A DNA stretch of 64,000 nt, taken from assembly GCA_052118065.1 (NCBI GenBank), contig JBQKHY010000006.1, forward strand, positions 46,163 through 110,162, written 5' to 3'. Below, in pieces: positions 28,228 to 40,200 of this stretch. The notes beneath the pieces were generated by a model, which did not search any database, was not told the origin of the DNA, and saw only the letters and a list, made by a program, of their open reading frames with translations. A program made the translations under genes and the position numbers. How positions within the stretch are numbered: the first letter of the stretch is position 1; each line of letters starts with the position of its first letter. This stretch comes from Ruminococcoides sp052118065. GTDB lineage: Bacteria > Bacillota > Clostridia > Oscillospirales > Acutalibacteraceae.

Positions 28228-31200
28228 ATGAAAAAAGTATTATCCATTATGCTTGTTATTCTTGTTGTTTTCTCATCACTACCAATGACGGTATTTGGTG
28301 CAGAAAATCAAGATAATAGTAATGATGAATTTACTTATGTTTTGTCTGAGGATAACGCAATAATCACCGGCTATAACGGTAGTGATTTGTTTGTGGATAT
28401 TCCTTCTGAAATTGACGGACACAGTGTAACAGAAATTTCATCTACTACATTCAAGAATGATAACAGTATTGTAGGTATTGAAATACCTAATGGTGTTACA
28501 ACCATAGGTCAAGGTGCTTTTAAAAATTGTTTAAAAGCTCAGTATATCAGCCTACCTGCAACACTAAAGAATATTGACACAAACACTTTAACATCTAATG
28601 ATGATTGTGTTTATATTGTTGAAAGAAATTCTGATGCTGAAAAGTTTGTAACAGAAAATGATATGAACTATAAGAAGAGATTTGCTTCAGATAAAGTGTC
28701 AGAGTCCGGACAAGACGATAACATAAGTTACAGATACAACAATCTCACAAGTTCACTTTATGTATACGGTGAAGGTGAAATTAAGAATTATAATTCTGAT
28801 AACCAGCCTTGGAAAAATTATAAATCAACAGCTAAGTCAATTGATCTTTTTGATGGTATTACTTCTATCGGTAACTATGCTTTTTATAATTTTACAAGTG
28901 TTACACCGGAAGTTACCATTCCAATAACAGTTGAAAAAATCAGTAATTCAGCTTTTGATTGTTGTACTTCACTTAAGAAAATTACAATTCCTGATAATGT
29001 AAAAACTATTGACAATAGAGCATTTGGCTCATGTACAAGTGTAACAGAAATAGAACTAGGTACAGGGCTAACTCAATTAGGTACAAGTGATTATTATTAC
29101 AATAACCCATTCTATAATACAAGTAGTGTAAAGAAGATTACATTTAATAGTGAAAAAGTACCTACTACTCCATATGGAGATTTATTTCAATATATGAATA
29201 GCCTAGAAACTGTTTATGTTTCTGCTAAGTCATATAGCCAATATGTTGAAAGATTTTCTTCTTACATTAATAATGCTAAGTTTGTTTTATTAAATGATGA
29301 TACTGATTTTATTATTGAAGATGGTGTACTTAAGTTATATCAAGGTAATGATGCAAATGTTGTTATTCCAAGTGATGTAACAGAAATTGGTCCATCAGCA
29401 TTTAGAAATAATGCATCTATAAAAACTGTAGAATTTAGCAGCAATGTTGAGAAAATTTCCAATAATGCATTTATGGGTTGTACAAGCCTAAAATCTGTTG
29501 CATTAAATAATAAACTAACAACAATTTCTTATTCATCTTTTAATAGTTGTTCTGCATTAAAAGAAATTACAATTCCTAATTCAGTAGAAACAATAGGCGA
29601 TTACGCTTTTTATAAATGTACTTCATTATCAAATGAATTAGTAATTCCATCATCAGTTACTTCTATTGGTAACTATGCTTTTGCAGAGGACAACAAAATC
29701 CCTTCTGTTGATATTAAGGGAAATCCTAACGGTACAACTGTTGGAGATTATTCTTTCCAAAATGTAAGTAATTCTACTTCTCTAAATTTAGGAAATGTAA
29801 CATCAATAGGTGCATATGCCTTTAATAATTGTACTTCATTAACCGATAAGTTAACTATTCCTGACAGTGTATCAACAATTAAAAATAGTGCTTTTGGAAA
29901 TTGTAAAAGTATTACAGAAATCAAATTTTCAAAAAATTTAGATATAATTAACTATGAAACATTTTCTAATTGTACATCATTAAAGAAAATTATAATTCCT
30001 AATAATATCAAGACTATAGATAATAGAGCATTTTATAGTTGTACAGGAGTAACAGAAATAGAACTAGGTACAGGATTAATACAGTTAGGAACTGATTATA
30101 GAGATTATAATAATCCGTTCTACTATATGACCGGTGTAAAGAAGATTACATTTAATACTGAAAAAGTACCTACAACTCCATATGCAGATTTATTCCAATA
30201 TATGAATAACCTAAAAACTGTCTATGTACCGGCAGTTTCATATAATGACTACGTTGAAAGATTTACACCATATATCAACAACGGTAGAATTTTAATGAGT
30301 TCAAATGATGAATTTGTTGTTTCAGATGGTGTACTACTTCAATATACAGGTGAAGCTACTGATGTAACTATTCCAGGTACAGTAGAAGAAATCAGCGAAT
30401 CAGCTTTTAAGAATAATAAGAAAATTACTTCAATTACTATTGGAGAAAATGTTTCTAATATCGGTAAGTCTGTATTTAGTGGTTGTACTGCACTTAAGAG
30501 TGTAAAACTAACTGACAAAATCACTACTATTGATAACTATGCATTTAACGGCTGTACTGCTTTAACAGAAATTACAATTCCTAATTCAGTAGAAACAATA
30601 GGCAACTATGCATTCTATAAATGTACTTCATTAGTTGATGAATTAGTAATTCCATCATCAGTAAAAACTATCGGTGATTATGCTTTTGCAGAGGATAACA
30701 AAATCACTTCAATTACTATTAAAGGTAATGAAGAAGGTACAACTATAGGTAATTATTCTTTCCAAAATGCAACCGGTATTAAATCACTTGACTTAGGAAA
30801 TGTAACATCAATAGGTTCGTATGCCTTTAATAGTTGTACTTCATTATCCGGTAAACTAAATATTCCTGACAGTGTATCAACAATTAAAAATAGTGCTTTT
30901 GGAAATTGTAAAAGTATTACAGAAATCAAATTTTCAAAAAATCTAGATATAATTAACTATGAAACATTTTCTAATTGCACATCATTAAAGAAAATAACAA
31001 TTCCAAATAATATTAAAACAATTAATGATAGAGCATTTTACAGCTGTACAGGGGTAACAGAAATAGAACTAGGTACAGGATTAACACAGTTAGGAACTAA
31101 TTATAGAGATTATAATAATCCGTTCTACTATATGACCGGTGTAAAGAAGATTACTTTTAATACTGAAAAAGTACCTACAACTCCATGTGCAGATACTTTT

Positions 31201-34200
31201 GAATATATGAACAACCTAGAAACTGTCTATGTTCCTGTTGATGGTTATAGTGATTATGTAACTAGATTTTCACCATATATCAATAATGCTAGAATTGTTA
31301 TGATTTCGGACAGTGACTTTGTTATTAAGGATGGTGTACTACTTCAATATTCAGGTACTGACACAGATGTTGTAATTCCTGATGATGTAACAGAAATCGG
31401 TGACTCAGCATTTAAGAATAATACTAATATCAAAAAGGTAACTTTCTCTAAGAATATTAAGAAAATTAACCAATCGGCTTTTTATAGTTGTACAAATCTA
31501 GAAACAGTTATTTTCAATAACTTAATTAGTTCTATTGGTAATAGTGCTTTCTATGGTTGTACAAAACTTTCAGGTGTATTAAAAATTTCTGAAAACACAA
31601 GAAGTGTAGGTAATTATGCTTTCGCTAATTGTTCTTCCTTAACTTCTGTTGAAATTGCAAGTAACAATGAAGAAATTAAAATTGGTGATTATTCATTCCA
31701 AAATGATACTTCTATTAAGTCAATTTCATTGGGTAATGTTACTTCAATCGGTAAGTATGCTTTTAATAATTGTAATAGCATCAATACAAATGTACAGTTT
31801 AATGATTCACTAAAAACAATTGGTGAATATGCATTTAGAAATTGTAGCAATATTATTGATACATTAGTTATCCCAACCAGTGTTATAACAGTTGCAACAG
31901 GTGCATTCCAAAACTGTTCAAGTATTACTAATGTAGAAATTCCTGATTCTCTAACTAGAATTAGTGAATATACTTTTGATGGTTGTAAGAGCTTAGAAAG
32001 TATTGAAGTTCCTGATTCAGTAAATATTATTGATAATCATGCATTTAATAATTGTTCAAGTGTTGAAACAGTTACTTTAGGTAAGAATGTTCAAACTATT
32101 GGTAGTTATAATAATTATTATTATAATCCATTCTATGGTATGAATTCTGTAAAGGAATTTACATTTAAAGGTGATACATTACCATCAGCATCATTTAACG
32201 ATATTTTCTATTCAATGAATAGACTACAAACTGTATATGTAACTCTAAAGGCATACAAGTCATTTGGTTATACATATTCAGCATATATCAACAATGCAAG
32301 ATATAAAGTATCCGGCTATAAAGATGACTTTATTGTTAATGACAAGAATGAGTTATTACTATATCAAGGTAATGATACAGTAGTAACAATTCCTGAAAAT
32401 GTTGAAACTATTGAAATTTCAGCATTCCAAAATAACAGTACCATTGAAAAAGTGATTTTCAATGAAAATCTAAAGTCAATTTCTTCTTATGCTTTTGAAA
32501 ATTGTATTAATCTAACATCATATGAAGTAAATAAAAATCTTGAGAATATCGGTAGCAGAGCATTTTATGGTTGTACTTCTCTTGAAAGTGTAAACTTAAA
32601 TAATAATCTTACTACTATCGGTTCATCAGCTTTTGCAAACTGTACAAGTATATGTGGTGACCTGAGAGTACCAAGTTCAGTAATTTCTATCGGTAGTAGT
32701 GCTTTTGACGGTGACAGTAGTATTGTTACTCTAAAGATTGAGGGTAACAAGAATGGTACATCTATCGGTTCTTATGCATTTAGAAATGCTAAGGCTTTAA
32801 CTTCACTTGACTTAGGTTCAGTAGAAACTATCGGTACATATGCGTTCCAAAATTGTACAAGCCTTACAGGTGAACTTATTATTCCTGATAGTGTAACTTC
32901 AATGGGCGAAGGTGCATTCCAAAACTGTAGTAGTATTACATCATTAACTCTATCAGAAAAACTAACTGCAATTTCAAGATATGCTTTTGCAAATTGTTCT
33001 GCTATTAAGGGTGAAATCAGAATTCCTGATTTAGTAACAGATATTTATGACGAGGCATTTAGAAATTGTAAAAATGTTGAAAGCGTTGTACTGGGTACAA
33101 ATATCAAAAATATCGGTTCAAACAATTATTATTACTATAGTCCATTTAATGAAATGACTTCTGTTAAGGAGTTTATGTTTACAGGTACTAATGTTCCAAA
33201 TTGTCCTTTTGAAGATTTATTCTATTCAATGAATTCTCTGGAAACAATTTTTGTTCCCGTAGAAACTAAGGATAATTTTGTAGATAAGTTTGATAAGTAC
33301 AAGAATAATGCAGTATTCTCAACAGATACTATGAAGTGTGGTGTTAGAAATCTAACTGCATCTAATGTATATAGCAAAACAGTAAAGCTTACATGGTCAA
33401 AGCACCAAAACGATACTGTTACAAGTTATATTATTACTAGAGATGGTGAACAGATTGCAACACCAAAGAATAATCAGTTTATTGATTATGATTTAACACC
33501 TAACAAAACTTATGAATATACAGTTTATGGTGTGAATGATGCAGGAGATAAAACAAGAGGTACTAAATTATCAGTAACTCCACATTCAATGGATGTTCTT
33601 GATATTACTACTCCTCATAGTCAAAATACTGTTTCTGTACAAGACGGTTCAATTACTGTAAGTGCAAAGAATGAAAATAACGGTATTGATTTAGATGGTA
33701 ATGCAGTTTTAGGTAAACTATATTACTTTGACAAGGATAATAATAAAATATTTATCGGTAAGTCAAATGCAGTTATCAGCGATAAAATTTACTTTAACTT
33801 TGATTTAGATGTTGAAGATATTCCAAACGGTGAATATAAAGTTCTATTTATTTATACAGATATTGACAATGTAACAGTAGAAAAGGAAGGTACAATTCGT
33901 GTAGATAAGAGTGTACCTGAAAAAATCCAGAATGTTGTTGCATTAGGTGACTACAATGATATTAAGATTTCATGGTCAAAGTCCAGTGAAGTAGATAGTA
34001 AGATTTATAAAATTTATAGAAAATCCGAAGTTGATACAGATTTCTCTCTATTAACTACAATTAAGGGTAGAGATATTCTTTCTTATACTGATACAAATGT
34101 AAAGAAAAACAGACTATATACTTACTATGTAATTACGGAAAACAGCTTTGGCATTGTAAGTGAAAAGTCTAATGAAACTATTGCAATGCGTGGTATTGAT

Positions 34201-37200
34201 GAAGAACCGCCTGTAATTACTTCAATAACCCCATCAAGTTATAGCTATATTGGTAATGTACAGAAGATTACAGTTGAAGCAACGGACAATCTAATGTTAG
34301 GTAGTGCAAAGCTATACTATAGTACAGATGAAGAAAATTGGACTTTAATTGATACAGTCAAGAATTCTCCATTTACATTTGCTTTCAATACTAAAGAATT
34401 AACTGATACAGAAATTTCTGTTAAGGCAGTTGTATATGACTTACAGGGTAACGAAAGTGAACCTAAGATTGTTAAGTACAAGATTGATAATGTTGGTCCT
34501 GATAAGGTAACAGATTTTGCTATTAGTAAAGTTCTTTCTACAAAAGTTACTCTAAAATGGAAACAACCGAAGGCTGAAGATTTAGCTAGTTATGTTTTAG
34601 AAGAAAAATTGGAAAACGGTAACTTTAAGGTAGTGAAAGATAACATTACCGATAACGGTTGTGTTATTGAAAACTTAACACCAAATACAACTCATATTTA
34701 TCGTGTAGCAGGTGTTGATAAAATCGGTAATATAGGTGAATATTCCGATACATTAGAAGTTACAACTACTGATGATACAACTGCACCTGTAGTTACTTCA
34801 TTATCACCATCAGCCGGTAGAAGAAATTCAGTAATTAACTTTAGTGCAACAGCCGGGGACGACTACGGTATTAAGTCAATAGAAATTCAAATTTCAACTG
34901 ACCTAAAAACTTGGAAATCTCTATCAAATAAAGAATTTACAATAGCATCAAAAACTGCAACATATTCATTTAATGTAGATGTTGCTGAGTTTAATGACGG
35001 TAGTATTTATGTAAGAGCAGTTGCAACCGACTTTGCCGGTAATGTTAGTGATACTTCAAGCAATGCACCATTTGTTGAATATATGATTGACAAAACTGCA
35101 CCATCTTCACCTACAAATTTAGTAGCTACAAGTACAGATAATGCAATTTATCTAACATGGTTACAAAGTTCAGAAGAAGACTTGTCAACTTATTCGGTAT
35201 ATCGTTCAACTGAAAAGGATAGTGGATTTATCCTACTTTCAAGTGGATTAAAGCAGATTAATTATTACGATACTACTGCAAAGAGTGGCACAGTATATTA
35301 TTACAAAATTGCCGTTACAGATACAGTAGGCAATGTTAGTGAATTTTCACAGACAGTAAGTGCAAAACTTGCTGAGGATATAATTTCTCCTGAAGTTATT
35401 AGTATCTCTCCTGATAGCAATTCTTCAATCAGTAAACAGTTCCATACAGTAAGTGCTTTAGTAAAGGATAATTACTTAGTAGATACAGTTACTTTTGAAT
35501 ATAAAATTGAGGGTGAAGATAATTACAAAACATTTAGTACAGTGAAGAACATAAATGCTGACTATAAAACAGTATCAGCTGATATTCCTTTATCAGGTAT
35601 TACTAACTCAAAGAAAGTTTATGTTAGAGTATATTGTACAGATACAAGTGGTCTAAAGTCAGAATATAGCAAAGTTTATACTTATACATATGATGACTTA
35701 GCACCATCAATTAATAACCTAAAAGCAGAAATTAAGAAAAACACAGTAACTCTTAATTGGTCAGATAATAAAGACAGTGACCTATCAGGCTTTAAGGTTT
35801 ACAGAATTGATGAAAAGGGTAGAGAAACATACTTAGGTTCAAGACAAGTTTCTTCTAACCATTCATATGAATTTTATGATACTATCAGTTCTAAGTCTGA
35901 TTCAAAATATACTTACAAAGTAGAAACTTATGATGAGTCAGGTAACTACTCCTCAACTTTATCAAATACAGTAGAATACAAAACTGTTGGAGATAAAGAA
36001 AATAACGAAAAACCTGTTGCCAGAATCAACGGTAATGAAGTAATGGAAAAGGGAGTTGAAGAATATTTTGACGGTTATTCTTCAACAGATGACGACAGTA
36101 TTGTTTCATATCATTGGGATTTTGGTGACGGCACTTATTCTGATGATATTCAACCTATTAAAAGTTATAGATTAGCAGGTACATATGAAGTTAAGCTAAC
36201 TGTAACAGACTCATTTGGTGAACAGTCAACTGCAACTTTCACAGTAACAGTTAAAGAAAGAACTGCAATCGGTACAGTAAAAGCTAAAGTAGTTGATGAA
36301 AAGGGCAAGATTATTCCTCAAGCACCTGTTTACTTTAATCTAGGTGAAGATAACCAAAAGGTTATTTATACCGATAGTAACGGTTATTCTTCATACAACC
36401 TTGCCGGTGGTGATACATTAGTAGGTTGTTACAAGTCAGGATATTTACCTGTTAGAAAGAATGTAACAGTCCTTACAAATGCAACTAGAGAAATCACTCT
36501 AACTATGATTAAGGAAGAACTTGTTACCGGTACTTTTGAAGTAACAAGAATGACATTTAACGAAATTGTTGATGCAGGTATCGATGTATATGACCCAGCT
36601 AACCAAAATGTTTATTCTGTTGAAGTTACTGTTAGATATGGTGAAAAAGAATTTCCAATTAAGTATATTAGAAATGATAACAAAATTATAAAATATACTG
36701 TTTCTAATTCCGGTGGCTCTAAACCTAACGAAAACAAACCTAACGGTAACGGAAATTCTACTATTAGTGGTATTAGCTTTATTCCAAACAAAGAGAATAA
36801 AGAGTTTATTGCAATTCTACAGTTTGATGCTACTGCAAAGACACTAAAAGAATTCTTTGATGTAAAACTTCATATTGTAAATAACGCAACTAAAGACTTT
36901 GTCCTAACAAATAATGAAGTGAACCTAAATGTACCTGATGGACTTCACCTAATGGATAATGTTTCCGGTGAATGGTGTAACAGCAAGAATGTTAAGTTTG
37001 ATAAACTTGTAGGTCAAGAAACTAAGACATTGTCATGGATTGTTCGTGGTGATAAGGTAGGTTCTTATGACTTGTCAGCAGATTATTCCGGTGTGCTAAG
37101 TGAGTTTGAAGAGACAGTTAAGACTTCTTTCAAAACCGATGAACCTATTGATGTTTACGGTATGACAAACATAATGTTTAATGTTGAAGTATGTAAAGAA

Positions 37201-40200
37201 ATCAGAAACAATGCTTTCTACTTTAATATCGGACTAAAGAATGTTGGTAATATTGATGCAATTTGTCCTTCTCTTGACTTTAATAATATTGTAAAGAATA
37301 TTACTTCAACAGCACTTGGTCTTGACCCATCAGATGAAAATTATTCTCCTGATTTTTCAGTAGATGCAAGACTAATGAATGTTAGAACTGTATCAGCAGA
37401 TAATCAAAGTAAGTATGTTGATTATAAGTACTCAAAGGATGGCAGTGTTTCTACAAATATAAATACTCTTGCACCTGACGAATCAATCTATTTTGATTAT
37501 GTAGCATATAACGCAATTAACTATGATGATATTGCACAGTTTAAGTCAGCATCATATAAGGTTCTTGACGGTATCGGTGGTGGTGTAACAGTAACACCGA
37601 TAGACTTTAACTATTATAGTTTTGCTAATTCTACAGATAAAGTTAATGACTTAACTTCTAAAGAAGATAATAGCAGAAAGTCATCAGCTGATTATCTATT
37701 AAACGGTAACAACTTCCTATATGTTAAAAACAGTGATATGGCTAATTCTCTTGGTGAGGGTGTTTATAATAGCCTAAAACTTGCTTTAACACTTGATTTT
37801 GAAACACTTACAAAGGATGATAAGAAGAAATTAATTGATGAATTACTTGTTAAAATGATTACCGATGATAATTCAGAACAAAACATTAACGGGTTAGTAA
37901 GTGACCAGTATGTAAGTGCAGTTAAGAATGCTCTTTCTGTTATAGAAAGTTCTTGTGATTCCTTTGACTTTGGTGATAATACAACTAAAGAAAAGGTAAC
38001 TGCTATTATCAGTAATGCATTAGATAGCACTAATACAATAAACGAATTAGCAGGTAATTTAGAAAACTCAACTGATGAAGATTCAATTATTAATACATTC
38101 TATGGAAAACTTGGACTATCAGCAGTTGGTGGTATATCAGTTACTACATTTAAAAAGCTAGTTGGTGATAACCTAGGCTATAGTGAAAACTCAGCATTAT
38201 TTAAGGGTATCACAGGTGTAAGTAAATACGGTGGTATGGCAGTTGAATTATTAGTAGAAAATCCTATTAATGCTTATAATGATGCAGTTACTTCTCGTTA
38301 CCTTTATACTCAGTTAAAGGCTCAAGCATCTGTTGAACAAGCTACATTACTACTAAATACCTTAATCAGTTATTATTCTGATGAAGAACGCTTTAGAGAT
38401 TTTATGAAAGACTCTCAGCTTAATTCATTAATGTACAAGTCAGCTAATACCAACTACAAAAAGCTAATTGCTGATGAGGCTAAAAAGCTAAAGTCACAGT
38501 TACTAAATGACTCATATGACTTTAGATTAGAACTTGCTAAGAATTTCGCCTCAGCTACTGCAAATTCAGTTGCAAATATTGCACTTGATGAAGCTATTTC
38601 TAAGTCACTTGGTAAGTTGGCAATTTGGTATGAAGCACTTTCAGCCACATTCCAAGTAGTAGATTCAGCTTTTGGCATTGGTGATATGTATGAGGCAGCA
38701 GATTCATTTGCTATTGCAAACTATATTTCAATGGCAGTAGAATCAGGCTATAACACAATTTCTAACAGTTATAAGAATAAAAACAGTAATCTCCTTTCAA
38801 CAGGTTTATTTAAGGATATTGTTTCTGATGATTCTTCTTTAAATGATGACTCATTAGCTGAATATACTTTATGTGAAATGAAGTCACTTTGTCAGATTAG
38901 ACTACTGGGTGAACAACTATTCTATAAGTATATTAACAGTGATAATTCAAATATTATTCATACAGATAAAGAATTTGATGCAAAGATGATTAAAGAAGTA
39001 AATGATTACTTCGGTATTAATGCAAAGGATATTGAAGAAGTATTTGATTATGTTTATGAAAAAATCTTATCTTCAAGAGACAGTATCTTTGATATTGAAA
39101 GAAAAGAAAGTATCACTCAGCCATCAGCACCAACAGTAACTATTGATTATAACAATCTTCGTACAGTAGAAAAGTTTGATGATAAGTATGAGTATTGTAC
39201 AGAAGATGGTGTATGGCATACTTGTGACGGATATATCAATGTATACCCTAAGACAGTAAGAACTATCCTAAGAGTTAGACTAAAGTCTAGTGGTAACAAT
39301 ATGTCCGGTAAGATTACAACAATAAATGTTTATGCTAAAAAGTCAGTTAGCAAAAATGTTTCAGTTAAATATTCAGATGGTAAGTACTATCTAACTAACC
39401 TAAATGAGAACTATTCATATCAAGTAGCAACGGTTTCTTCATTTACTGCAAAGGTTGATTGGTCAAAGGCAGTAACAATTAACAATAAGGTTGATGCTAC
39501 TGTTACAGGTTTAAGCAATTCAGATTATTTGGCAATTAGAATTCTTGAAAATAAAGATCTAGAAGTAATGACTTCCGAACCAACAGTTCTTAAGGTTAAT
39601 AAGAAATTACCTTTAACTATTGTTACAGAGGGTGACGGTAATGTTACACAGACAAGTAGTGACGGTTACTACTTTGTTGGTGATGATGTAACACTTACAG
39701 CAGAAAAGTCAGCTGACTCAGTTTTTGCAGGTTGGTATGTAAACGGTCAAAAAGTAAGTTCAGACCCTACATATATTATTGAAATGACTGAATTTGCAGA
39801 AATTACTGCTAAATTCACAGGTAAATCAGAAGTAAAAGCAACTTCAATTAATGTAACTTCTCCATATACAGAAAATAAAGATACTTTCTATGTTGGAGAA
39901 AAAACAAAGCTGATAGCCAACTTTACACCAAATAACACTTCAAATAAGACAGTAAAGTGGACTTCAAGTAATAATTCAGTAGCCACAGTTAATAACAATG
40001 GTGTAGTATCATTCATAAAGAGTGGTAAAGCAGTAATTACTGCTACAACTTCAAATAATATCTCAGCAACTTATAACATTAATGTTGTTGAAAATAAGGT
40101 TGAAAAACTGGTTATCACAACTGATTTCTCAGTTAAACAGTATTTTGAGGGTGAAACATTCTGTAATGACGGTTTAAAGCTGGTTGCAGTTTATACAGAT